A stretch of DNA of 15,127 bases from CAYJEQ01 sp964369235 (lineage in GTDB: Bacteria; Bacillota; Clostridia; Oscillospirales; Ruminococcaceae). Position numbers and translations under genes: made by a program. Positions 6,658 to 15,081 of this stretch are shown piece after piece (the first letter of the stretch is position 1; each line of letters starts with the position of its first letter). The notes beneath the pieces were generated by a model. That model was not told the origin of the DNA, did no database searches, and worked only from the letters and a program-made list of their open reading frames with translations. The stretch is taken from contig CAYJEQ010000062.1 of NCBI GenBank assembly GCA_964369235.1, positions 1 to 15,127 of the forward strand, in the 5' to 3' direction.

Positions 6658-8108
6658 TTAACATTACAACGGAAAAATTACTAGAGCTTAATATCTCCAT
6701 GACATCTCAGCGTGATGGTGAGCAACTATTAGAAAATATACTAGAAGAAGCAATGGACATAACTAACTGTGATGGTGGTACAGTTTATATACTTGATAAT
6801 AATGCCTTAGAGTTTAAGGTTATGATTACTAGATCTTTAAGCATACATAAGCGTGCTGACCGAGATGAAATTGATCTTCCCCCAGCTAAACTAGACAGAT
6901 ATAATGTTTGTGCTAGATCCGTACTAGAAAATAAGCTTATAACTATAGATGATGTGTATCATGATATATATCAAAATGAGCCTTTTGATTTTTCAGGGCC
7001 TATGAAGTACGACAAAATCACCGGATATAAAACCACCTCAATGATGGTTGTGCCTATGGAAAATAACAAAGGCGAGATTATCGGTGTTATGCAGCTGCTT
7101 AATGCTCAGGATGAAAATGGCGTAGTTGGGCCTTTTGACAAAGAAGGGGAGAAGATTCTTCGTGCCCTAGCTTCTCAGGCTGCCATCTGCCTAACTAATA
7201 TGAACTTCCTAAAGGAAATCAGTGAGTTAATGGAGTCCATGGTTAGAACAATGTCCTCAGCAATATATCTGAGAACACCTTACAATGTGACCCATACCAG
7301 TAATATGGTAAGAAGAGCTGATAAATTTATTGATTGGCTAAATAATTCTAAGCATACAACCCAGTATTTTGATGATAATAAGAAAAGCATGTTTCTTATG
7401 AGTATCTGGCTACATGATATAGGTAAGCTGGTAACTCCACTGCCTGTAATGGATAAGGCAACTAGACTAGGAGATATGATTGACACCGTTATGACTAGAC
7501 TGGATATGATTGCTTTAATCAGAGAGAATGAAGGGCTTAAAAATGGCGAAGATATCAGCAAGATTTCCAATGAGATGGAGGTTGTAAAGAACTTCCTACA
7601 TGATGTAAATCAGCCTAGATATCAAGATGAATACACCATTAACTATATTAATGAAATAGGCAGTAGAACATTTACCGATAGAAGTGGTAAGGTAAAAACA
7701 TGGCTTACTGCTGAAGAAGTAGAAAATCTGTGTATAGTAACAGGTACTCTTACTAAAAAAGAGCGTGCAATTATGCAGGATCATGTGGTGATGACCTCTG
7801 AGATACTGCGGCAGATGAATTTTAAAGGTGCCTATCAGCAGGTGCCAATCTGGGCAGAACAGCACCATGAGTTTTTAGATGGTTCAGGCTATCCTAATGG
7901 GCTAACAGCTAAGGAGCTTAGCTTTGAATCTAGACTGCTTACAATACTGGATATCTATGATGGACTAGCGGCAAAGGACAGACCTTACAAACCAGCAATA
8001 ACAACCGAACGAGTTTTCTCCATATTAGATCAGATGGTTACAGAGGGGAAACTTGATGGTGAGATACTAGAGATGTACAAAGAAAGTAAAGCATGGAAGG
8101 AGGACTAA
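6654..8108 (+). CDS. GAF + HD-GYP phosphodiesterase with a large insertion, 484 aa
   Basis: This is a soluble signalling enzyme. HD-GYP domains hydrolyse cyclic di-GMP (family knowledge). An N-terminal GAF domain spans about residues 15-185. The HD-GYP region follows, with HDIGK (254-258), a downstream His377, HHE (404-406), DGSGYP (409-414) and DIYDGL (433-438), so the metal and GYP motifs are intact. About 95 extra residues (roughly 267-363) separate HDIGK from the segment GTLTKKERAIMQDH, where canonical members have a short link. The GAF domain ends like the cyclic-nucleotide-binding GAFs of phosphodiesterases (VMQLLNA, then F and E), but the Lys and Asp of the NKFDE motif are replaced by Ala151 and Gly165. 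I start at 6654: it overlaps the previous stop as ATGA and has GGAG 7 nt upstream. An ATG at 6639 has no usable spacing. Confidence 0.92.
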   Translation: MINITTEKLLELNISMTSQRDGEQLLENILEEAMDITNCDGGTVYILDNNALEFKVMITRSLSIHKRADRDEIDLPPAKLDRYNVCARSVLENKLITIDDVYHDIYQNEPFDFSGPMKYDKITGYKTTSMMVVPMENNKGEIIGVMQLLNAQDENGVVGPFDKEGEKILRALASQAAICLTNMNFLKEISELMESMVRTMSSAIYLRTPYNVTHTSNMVRRADKFIDWLNNSKHTTQYFDDNKKSMFLMSIWLHDIGKLVTPLPVMDKATRLGDMIDTVMTRLDMIALIRENEGLKNGEDISKISNEMEVVKNFLHDVNQPRYQDEYTINYINEIGSRTFTDRSGKVKTWLTAEEVENLCIVTGTLTKKERAIMQDHVVMTSEILRQMNFKGAYQQVPIWAEQHHEFLDGSGYPNGLTAKELSFESRLLTILDIYDGLAAKDRPYKPAITTERVFSILDQMVTEGKLDGEILEMYKESKAWKED

Positions 8109-8109
8109 A

Positions 8110-11100
8110 ATGCATAAATATAATAAATCAAAAAAACATATAAGTTTATTTTTAGCACTATCATTAACACTGATTCCTACCTTAACCAGTTGCAGTAGTA
8201 GCAAATCGACGGTAGATGAGGATACAAGCAGTAGCCAAGGACAGGTTATAACCGAAACAGGCGCAGTAGATGTTAAGGCTAATACACTGAGACTGTTATC
8301 CTTTGATGGGGATATCTCTATTAAAAATGCAACTGGTAGTGATATATCTCCTAGCGAGAATATGAAACTACAAAATGGTTATGAAATAACCACTGACGCC
8401 AATAGCTATGCCTATGTAAGCCTTGATGATGACAAGGCAATTAAGTTAGATGGATTAACATCTTTCTCAGTAAAGCAGATTGGTGAGAAGTTAGAGGTGC
8501 TACTTAATTATGGCCAGTTATTCTTTAATGTAACAAAGCCACTACAAGACAGCGAAACTATGAATATCCGTACATCTAATATGATTACTGGTATTCGTGG
8601 TACATCTGGTTATGCCACAACAAGAGTAAGTCAGGGTACACAGGACAGCTCCATGACCATTCTTGATGGCAAGGTAGAGCTTACCTTTATTGGTGATGAT
8701 GATACAACCAAGGTAATGGAGGAAGTATCTGCTGGACAAACAGCTTTTCATATTTCTGATGACACAGGTAGCACAGAGGATTTCTACTTCTTAGGAAAAG
8801 AAGAAAGTGAAATACCTCGATTTGTTGTGCAAGAAGTTGCACAGGATACCACACTACAGGAAAAGATACAGGCAGAAGAAGCTTTCTCTGTACCAGCAAT
8901 ATTAAATCTTACTGATGATGATTATCTAGAAGAGATAGAAGAACAGGAAGATTTAAAGGAGCAAGAGGAAGAACTTATATCTCAGATAGCTGATGATGAT
9001 GACGGAGATGACGACGACTTAGATGATGAGGAAGAACAGGGTCTAAGAGATCAGATTTTCACCCCTTCAGATGAAGATTTAGAAGATTTAGAAGATGATG
9101 ATACTGATGAAGAAGATACTGACCAAGAAGGTCAGGCAGAATCAGAAGAAGCTATAGCTCCAACAGCAACAACCCCTCCAACAACTCCTACAGCTCCAAC
9201 CCAGACTGAAGATGATGTAGAAGATGAAGATAATACAGAAGATCAAGTGGAAGAAGATGTAGAGGAAGAGGAAGAAGACCAGGGTTACCAGCCAAATGAA
9301 GATGACGATGATGAAAATCACGGCACAAGTGGTGGCAGTGACAATGATGACAGCGATGATGACACTGAGGAAGAAGATAGTGACGAAATCCAGCTAAGTG
9401 GTGATATTACCTCTGTTCAGATTAACGACGCCTTTAGCCTAAGCACTATAAATAAAGTTTTGATAGATGGTATTAGTAACATCACCAATCTAGGTACATC
9501 TATAACTGTACCAACAGGGAAGACCCTACTTGTAAATCCTAATGCACAGGTTACTGTATCAAATGGCACCGACCTAAATATTGATGGTACAGTGACTGTG
9601 TCAGCAGGTGCCCAGCTTACAGGTGCAGACACAACTTTAAATGTAAATAGCATAAACACTCTTAATATTGATGGGATAGTAGAAGTGGGGGAGCTTCATG
9701 TAGGGGCTTTAGGTGATGGTAGAGTAGTTGTAGAAGGAGAGCTTACTACCACTACCGCATCTATAACTGGTGAGGGATCTACTATAATTGTAGCTGGCCA
9801 GTTTACCACAGATAGCCTAGACCTAGAGAGCAGCGGCACAGTAACCAATAACGGCACACTAAGCGTAAAAGAAAGTTTAACAACAAATGAGAAAAGTTCT
9901 GGATACAATTTGATTAATAATAGTAATCTTGTACTGGGAGAAAGCAGTGGAGGCATTATAGTAGATAATGCAGGATCGGTAAATAGTAGTAGTGGTACTG
10001 TAGATTTCTTAGGAACTTTACAGTCAGCTAATAATGATTTACAGCAGTTTATATTTAACAAAACACAGACTATAACAAGTAGCTCGGCTCTGCTTAGCAC
10101 TCTTAAAGCAGAGCATGCTACTGGAAATACATACCATGTTACCTTTGATTCTGCTATGGAGCAGATAGAGGGAACAGCAACGATTAAGCCTATGGCAGAT
10201 AATCTAACTATTGGAGATAGTCTTCAGGTAAACTCTAATGAAGATATAATCCTAGACCTAGAAGGCAGAACATTATTTTTACCTAATATAGTAATAGCTG
10301 ACGGAGAGCTAGAGATTAGAAATGGCACAGTAAATGAGCAAGGCAATACCACAAGTGATTTTATCAGCGTTAATGACGGTGTGATTAATCTAAAAAGTGG
10401 CAATGTAAACACTACTCAAAATACCTCTAACGCAGTTTCCTTATCGGATACAGCAGAAGCCTCTATTGAGAACAGTATAGTTTCTTCTGTAAGTACATTA
10501 GCTAATGTTTATGCAGTAGATAGAGCAGATAGTGCAGTATTAGATGTTAATCTAGATAATTCACAAATCAGAGGTAAATCAGGAATTGTTGTAAAAGGTA
10601 GAGAAAGTATAATTGACTCTGATGGATGGTATCAGTACACAAGAACAGGTACAATAGTATATGAGGATACAACTAGAGATGAGTTTTTACAGATGATTAA
10701 CTCTAATCTAGTTAAGGATATTAGATTTACTGTGGATACTAACTTTAGTTTTACCAGTGGATTTACCATTCCTGAAAACATCTCTCTAAACATTGAAGCT
10801 GGCAACACAGTTAATTTCTCTGTGCCAGCTAACACACAGATTTATATAGGTTCTGATATAACAGGAACAGGTATGTTAAAATCTACTAGTGGTATAATAA
10901 ACTTTAACGGTAGTGGACCACAAAGTGTAGAGGTTGACCTAGAGGTTAACAAGGTTATTACCTCTGGAAATGTGGTAACTGTTGGAAGTGGTATTACTGT
11001 TAAAACATATCAGTTAATTACTAATACAGGATCTAGTTATATTAATGATGGTACACTAGAGATTTTAGATGGACAGATGTTCTCTATTGTAAATGATGGG

Positions 11101-11829
11101 CATTTTGACACTGGAATATATGTTATCTATGGGGATTCGGGTATATTTATTGATAATGGTACACTAGGCTCTGGTGCAAGCCAAAATGCACTAGGGACTA
11201 ATGGAGGCTCATATAGCCCACCAGTAGGGTCTACAACAGTCAATAGTCTTCAAGCTACCTTTAGCTATAATGATGGAAGCAATGATCGAGTAGCTTATAC
11301 AAACGACATATCCACAGCAATTAGCCTTGTAAAGGATAATGGTTATATTTCCTTCATGAGAGATTATACAAGTGCAGAAAACCTTAATATAGTAAAAAAC
11401 ATAACCCTTAAATCAGAAGCTGGAAACACTGTTAGCTTTAATTCTATAACTGTAGATGGTGTAGATAGTACAGAGCCTACACTTACCCTAGAGGATATTG
11501 AGCTACATTCTGTAGTGATATTAGGAGAAGAAGCAACACTTAATGTTAAGGGCACTGGCCAGCTAATAGGTGATGGGGATTACCTTGTAAGATTAAACAA
11601 TCTATCAAATCTTGTTATAGAAGATGGTGGATTAGTTGATTATACAGGAAGTACCAATGCACTTGATCTAATAGGACATCTTGCTAATATAGATATTCAG
11701 GGATCTGGTAGGATAACTGCATTATCTTTAGAAGGATTAACCAGCACAACAGATGACCAAGCTACAATTACAGGTTGGGGATATATAGTAGATAATCAAG
11801 CAAATGCCGTATCTATTGTAAAACCATAA
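8110..11829 (+). CDS. Large FecR-domain lipoprotein with acidic linker and beta-solenoid region, 1239 aa
   Basis: This is an exported, lipid-anchored surface protein. A signal peptide (basic KKH, then a hydrophobic stretch) ends in the lipobox LTSC, giving Cys28 as the lipidated residue. Residues of about 55-215 match a FecR domain: a GDI..N strand, the NIRTSNMITGIRGTSG signature near 152-167, and SMTILDGKVEL. Residues 268-426 are extremely rich in Asp/Glu with a Pro/Thr patch (350-365), a likely flexible wall-spanning or cation-binding linker. From about 430 to the end, Thr/Ser/Asn/Gly-rich short strands resemble a right-handed beta-helix. The segment NISLNIEAGNTVNF (890-903) is echoed by NITLKSEAGNTVSF (1097-1110). 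There is no sorting signal or C-terminal membrane segment. AAGGAGG at 8097-8103 supports the start, 1 nt after the previous stop. The ligand is unknown. A role as sensor or partner of the CHASE2 cyclase is inference. Confidence 0.9.
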   Translation: MHKYNKSKKHISLFLALSLTLIPTLTSCSSSKSTVDEDTSSSQGQVITETGAVDVKANTLRLLSFDGDISIKNATGSDISPSENMKLQNGYEITTDANSYAYVSLDDDKAIKLDGLTSFSVKQIGEKLEVLLNYGQLFFNVTKPLQDSETMNIRTSNMITGIRGTSGYATTRVSQGTQDSSMTILDGKVELTFIGDDDTTKVMEEVSAGQTAFHISDDTGSTEDFYFLGKEESEIPRFVVQEVAQDTTLQEKIQAEEAFSVPAILNLTDDDYLEEIEEQEDLKEQEEELISQIADDDDGDDDDLDDEEEQGLRDQIFTPSDEDLEDLEDDDTDEEDTDQEGQAESEEAIAPTATTPPTTPTAPTQTEDDVEDEDNTEDQVEEDVEEEEEDQGYQPNEDDDDENHGTSGGSDNDDSDDDTEEEDSDEIQLSGDITSVQINDAFSLSTINKVLIDGISNITNLGTSITVPTGKTLLVNPNAQVTVSNGTDLNIDGTVTVSAGAQLTGADTTLNVNSINTLNIDGIVEVGELHVGALGDGRVVVEGELTTTTASITGEGSTIIVAGQFTTDSLDLESSGTVTNNGTLSVKESLTTNEKSSGYNLINNSNLVLGESSGGIIVDNAGSVNSSSGTVDFLGTLQSANNDLQQFIFNKTQTITSSSALLSTLKAEHATGNTYHVTFDSAMEQIEGTATIKPMADNLTIGDSLQVNSNEDIILDLEGRTLFLPNIVIADGELEIRNGTVNEQGNTTSDFISVNDGVINLKSGNVNTTQNTSNAVSLSDTAEASIENSIVSSVSTLANVYAVDRADSAVLDVNLDNSQIRGKSGIVVKGRESIIDSDGWYQYTRTGTIVYEDTTRDEFLQMINSNLVKDIRFTVDTNFSFTSGFTIPENISLNIEAGNTVNFSVPANTQIYIGSDITGTGMLKSTSGIINFNGSGPQSVEVDLEVNKVITSGNVVTVGSGITVKTYQLITNTGSSYINDGTLEILDGQMFSIVNDGHFDTGIYVIYGDSGIFIDNGTLGSGASQNALGTNGGSYSPPVGSTTVNSLQATFSYNDGSNDRVAYTNDISTAISLVKDNGYISFMRDYTSAENLNIVKNITLKSEAGNTVSFNSITVDGVDSTEPTLTLEDIELHSVVILGEEATLNVKGTGQLIGDGDYLVRLNNLSNLVIEDGGLVDYTGSTNALDLIGHLANIDIQGSGRITALSLEGLTSTTDDQATITGWGYIVDNQANAVSIVKP
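8911..9387 (+). repeat. Low-complexity GAT/GAA tract encoding the acidic linker
   Basis: Codons GAT, GAC, GAA and GAG dominate, giving long purine-rich stretches on the plus strand within the FecR lipoprotein gene. The run is interrupted by a Pro/Thr-coding patch near 9157-9204. Such tracts are prone to length change by slippage, so this linker may vary between strains (inference). Confidence 0.8.
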
Positions 11830-11851
11830 TCATTTAGTAAAACAATCTTAG

Positions 11852-11877
11852 GGTGTCAGTGGACAGCCACTGGTACC
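11852..11877 (+). other. Stem-loop between the FecR and cyclase genes
   Basis: GGTGTCAGTGG (11852-11862) pairs with CCACTGGTACC (11867-11877) around an ACAG tetraloop: 11 pairs, two of them G-T wobbles. It is followed by A, not T, so it is not a standard terminator for the operon. It sits in the 83-nt gap, the longest within the operon, and could protect or separate the upstream and downstream mRNA halves (inference). Confidence 0.6.
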
Positions 11878-11912
11878 AAAAAATTCAGCTAATAAAATGA
11901 CAGGAAGTAAAT

Positions 11913-13721
11913 ATGAGTAAAAAATTAAGGTTTTTATATCCAGTGGTGTTATCTGTGATAGTAGCTGTATTTATGACCTATCTTAGCAGTTCTAATTTAT
12001 TTCTACCTACAGCTAACAAACTGTCCGATGCCCTATATCAGCAGGCAGGAATACCTAATGAAAATATTGTGGTAATCGGTATGGATGAAAGGGCAAGTGC
12101 TACCTTTGGTACAATGCCTTGGACTAGAGATATAATGGCAACTGCTATAGAAAATCTTAACGCAGATCCAGAGAAAAGACCAGCAGTAATTGGAATCGAT
12201 ACATTGTACACAGGAGCTAGTGCATACCCTCAGTATGACAGCCTTTTGGCTGAGGCCTGTGGACGATATGGAAATGTAGTAACTGCCTCAACGGCAACCT
12301 TTGGAGATCAGCTAGTAACAGATGAAGATGGATCCTTCTACATGGATAATTACGCAGTGCTTTTCTATGAAGAATCCTTCCCAGAGCTACTGGCAGGAAC
12401 AGAGATAGGACATATAAATGCAATGATTGATGATGACGGAATACTCCGTCACGCAATCTGGCAATTAGAGTTAGAGGACGGTAGAGTTATACCTTCTTTT
12501 AACCAGACTATCTATAAAAAATATATGGAATACCTAGGACAAGAGGCTACTTCACAGCCACCAGTAGATCCTAGACAGCGCTGGTATGTGCCATTTTCTG
12601 CAGCACCCTTTGCCTTTGACAGTGGATATTCACTGGTTGATGTGGTAAATGGTACAGCAGATCCAGATGTTTTTGCAGGTAAAATCGTATTAATAGGCCC
12701 TTTTACCCAAGGTATGTCCGACGAATACACCACAGCAGTTGACCACGCCACTAAAATGTATGGGGTGGAATATCAAGCTAATGCTATAGCAGCCCTTATT
12801 GAAGGTGAGCTAAAAACAGAGGTGCTACAAGGCCCACAAACCCTTGCAGTATTTGTGATTACATTGGTTTTAATGCTGTGGTTTTACGATCGAGATATTA
12901 AAATTGCCACCATTGTATGGATAATAGCCACCCTTGGTTGGGTAGGTTTGTGCATGGTTATGTGGAATATGGGATATGTGCTACAGGTAGTTTATCTGCC
13001 AATAGCCTCAACCATAAGCTATATAGTATGTGTCGCTATTAACTACACCAAGGAAGCTTTGGAAAAAAGAAGGGTAACCAATACCTTTAGAAGATATGTA
13101 GCGCCACAGATAGTAACCGAGCTACTAAATCATCCCGAAGCTATGGAGCTAGGTGGTGAGATGGTGGATATAGCAGTGCTTTTTGTTGATATTAGAGGAT
13201 TTACCACTATGTCAGAAGCGCTAGATCCAGTAACAGTAGTAGAAATTGTAAATAAATACCTAACCCTAACAAGTCAGTGCATATTTGATAATAATGGTAC
13301 ACTGGACAAATTTGTAGGGGACTGTACCATGGCTTTTTGGGGGGCGCCAATCCCACAGGAAGATGTAATATACAAAGCAGTAAAAACTGCTATGGACATG
13401 GTAGAGCAAGCAGATAAATTAGGTATAGAGCTTAAAGAAAAATATGGACATGAGGTACATTTTGGTGTAGGTGTTCACTATGGCCCTGCAGTAGTAGGGA
13501 ATATAGGCTCACCACAGCGAATGGACTACACAGCAATTGGAGATACAGTAAACACAGCTGCAAGGCTGGAAAGTAATGCTCCTAAAGGCACAATCTATGT
13601 AAGTAGAATTGTGGCAGATTCTCTAAGTTCTAGAATTAAGTTTACATCTCTAGGAAATAGTGTTAAACTAAAAGGGAAATCTGATAATTTTGAAGTGTTA
13701 AAGGTAGAGGGGTATATGTAA
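11913..13721 (+). CDS. CHASE2-domain class III adenylate cyclase, 602 aa
   Basis: This is a membrane receptor cyclase that makes cAMP from ATP. The order is: a first membrane helix (about residues 8-26), an extracytoplasmic CHASE2 sensor (about 30-305, with NIVVIGMDE, IGIDTLY and GKIVLIGP), three membrane helices (about 308-325, 331-350, 356-376), then a cytoplasmic cyclase domain (about 415-600). All catalytic residues are present: metal-binding Asp426 (LFVDIRGF) and Asp470 (KFVGD), adenine-selecting Lys466, and transition-state Asn547 and Arg551 in DTVNTAARLE. The second purine-selecting position is Thr540 (YTAIGD), the class IIIb signature, which points to ATP and, by analogy, to possible bicarbonate responsiveness. 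AGGAAG at 11902-11907 supports the start. Co-transcription with the FecR lipoprotein suggests shared envelope sensing. Confidence 0.96.
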   Translation: MSKKLRFLYPVVLSVIVAVFMTYLSSSNLFLPTANKLSDALYQQAGIPNENIVVIGMDERASATFGTMPWTRDIMATAIENLNADPEKRPAVIGIDTLYTGASAYPQYDSLLAEACGRYGNVVTASTATFGDQLVTDEDGSFYMDNYAVLFYEESFPELLAGTEIGHINAMIDDDGILRHAIWQLELEDGRVIPSFNQTIYKKYMEYLGQEATSQPPVDPRQRWYVPFSAAPFAFDSGYSLVDVVNGTADPDVFAGKIVLIGPFTQGMSDEYTTAVDHATKMYGVEYQANAIAALIEGELKTEVLQGPQTLAVFVITLVLMLWFYDRDIKIATIVWIIATLGWVGLCMVMWNMGYVLQVVYLPIASTISYIVCVAINYTKEALEKRRVTNTFRRYVAPQIVTELLNHPEAMELGGEMVDIAVLFVDIRGFTTMSEALDPVTVVEIVNKYLTLTSQCIFDNNGTLDKFVGDCTMAFWGAPIPQEDVIYKAVKTAMDMVEQADKLGIELKEKYGHEVHFGVGVHYGPAVVGNIGSPQRMDYTAIGDTVNTAARLESNAPKGTIYVSRIVADSLSSRIKFTSLGNSVKLKGKSDNFEVLKVEGYM

Positions 13722-13759
13722 CCACCTACCATATAAACTAAGGAAAGGTAAGTGATAGT

Positions 13760-14749
13760 ATGTTTAAAAGAGTATTAATATCACTTTTGACAATGTCTGC
13801 TTTATGTGTTTCGGTATATGCTGTAGCCTCTATATCCAAAACAACTATAGCACCCTCAGGAATACATCCATTAGAGGATGGAGGATTTTTAATAGCAGAT
13901 AATCTTAATAGAGGAATCTGGCAGATGGATGAGGCAGAAAACATTACCCATCTAGCAGGAAATAGCGATGTAATATCTCCGGTAAGTGGATTACCTGTAG
14001 GTGGTAGTAAAGATGGAGCTGCTGATGTGGCTACATTTAACACTCCGTGGGATATAACTGATTTTATAGGTGGCTATGCTATTACCGACAGTGAGAATCA
14101 TGTGGTAAGATTTTATAATCCAGAAACTAGCACAGTAGCAACTGTGTCCGGTGAGAAAGAAGGCTACAAAGAAGGCATTGCCCAAACAGCAATGTTTAGT
14201 CGTCCTACAGGGATAGTTACCCTAGAAGATGGTAGTATATTAGTAGCTGACACAGGGAATCATGTTATAAGAAAAATCGCAACAGATGGATATACCAGCC
14301 TATATGCCGGCACACCAGAGCTGTCAGGAGATACATTAGGCAGTGTAGATAGCACCCTATTTAATGAGCCTACAGGCTTATATTACAGTGAAGATGTGCT
14401 TTATGTAGCAGATACTGGAAATCACCGTATCCTTAAAATAGAGGATGGTTTAGTAAGTCTAGTGGCTGGTATAACGGCTACAGAGGGTTATCTAGATGGT
14501 GAGGCTACCCAGTCAGCATTTAGCTGGCCTATAAACCTAGTGGAGCATGAAGGGGTACTATATGTAGCCGACTATGGCAATGGGGCAATCCGTGCCATAG
14601 AAGAAGGGCAGGTAACAACCTTTGTGGAAACAGGATCAATAGAAGATGGACAAGCACCTATAAGCCCTAAGGGACTAGCAGTTATTGATGAAAAACTGTG
14701 GATAGGGGAAGAATTTTCTAAGGATTTATACTGGGTAGATATAAAATAG
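13760..14749 (+). CDS. Secreted NHL-repeat beta-propeller protein, 329 aa
   Basis: This is an exported protein with a cleavable-type signal (MFKRVLISLLTMSALCVSVYAVA) and no lipobox. At least four NHL-type repeats are visible: around residues 93-119 (FNTPWDI..SENHVVRFY), 146-173 (FSRPTGI..DTGNHVIRKI), 201-227 (FNEPTGL..DTGNHRILKI) and 254-280 (FSWPINL..DYGNGAIRAI). Weaker N- and C-terminal blades flank them. NHL propellers bind protein, glycan or RNA ligands, and no catalytic motif is recognised. Outside the cell a ligand-binding or scaffold role is plausible. AGGAAAGG at 13741-13748 precedes the ATG by 11 nt. It lies 38 nt after the cyclase gene and is the last gene before the terminator, so it probably belongs to the same sensing unit. 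Confidence 0.9.
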   Translation: MFKRVLISLLTMSALCVSVYAVASISKTTIAPSGIHPLEDGGFLIADNLNRGIWQMDEAENITHLAGNSDVISPVSGLPVGGSKDGAADVATFNTPWDITDFIGGYAITDSENHVVRFYNPETSTVATVSGEKEGYKEGIAQTAMFSRPTGIVTLEDGSILVADTGNHVIRKIATDGYTSLYAGTPELSGDTLGSVDSTLFNEPTGLYYSEDVLYVADTGNHRILKIEDGLVSLVAGITATEGYLDGEATQSAFSWPINLVEHEGVLYVADYGNGAIRAIEEGQVTTFVETGSIEDGQAPISPKGLAVIDEKLWIGEEFSKDLYWVDIK

Positions 14750-14793
14750 TTTTAGGGTATATAGCATAATAGAAATTAAAATCAGCATTTATT

Positions 14794-14831
14794 ATAGGGC
14801 TGTGGTAATTTTGCCATAGCCCTATTTAATT
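14794..14831 (+). terminator. Intrinsic terminator of the signalling operon
   Basis: A 12-pair stem (14794-14805 with 14814-14825, one G-T wobble) closes an 8-nt loop. It is followed by a moderate TTTAATT tract. It lies about 45 nt past the NHL gene's stop codon. Confidence 0.75.
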
Positions 14832-14851
14832 AAAAGGCTATTATAAATTTT

Positions 14852-14900
14852 ATAGAATATGATTTATTCTATCTAATATAAAAAATATTAGGTAGAATAA
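14852..14900. repeat. Two mutually exclusive hairpins sharing one arm
   Basis: A 16-pair stem is formed by 14864-14879 and 14885-14900, with an AAAAA loop and a single wobble. The same left arm can instead pair upstream: ATAGAATA (14852-14859) with TATTCTAT (14865-14872). No T-run follows either form. The structure lies past the operon terminator and upstream of the right-edge promoter. No function can be assigned. The rest of 14832-14958 is AT-rich without genes. Confidence 0.55.
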
Positions 14901-14958
14901 TTAGATTTCCTAGAAGAATTTATCTTAAAATTACAATTATTTTTTTAAAATAAATTTC

Positions 14959-15078
14959 AAAAAAATCTAAAAAACACTAAAAAAACACAGGAAAACTGAA
15001 GTTTTTATCCCCTGCAAACCCAGTAAAATAAAGGGTTTACAAATAAAATGAAAAAAACTTTAAAAAACTTTAGAAAAA
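14959..15078 (+). promoter_or_regulatory. Phased A-tracts (likely curved DNA and UP element)
   Basis: A-tracts occur at 14959-14965, 14969-14974 and 14979-14985, with centres about 10 bp apart. A second group is at 15051-15057, 15062-15067 and 15074-15078, ending three bases before the -35 box. Helically phased A-tracts bend DNA, and A-rich DNA just upstream of -35 contacts the RNA polymerase alpha subunit (established knowledge). Between them is a small inverted repeat, AAACCC/GGGTTT, near 15016-15037. Confidence 0.65.
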
Positions 15079-15081
15079 GTG

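Noticed and set aside
8542..11555. Several minus-strand open frames inside the FecR lipoprotein gene
   Set aside because: They are short, hydrophobic shadows of the low-complexity coding sequence, with no initiation signals.
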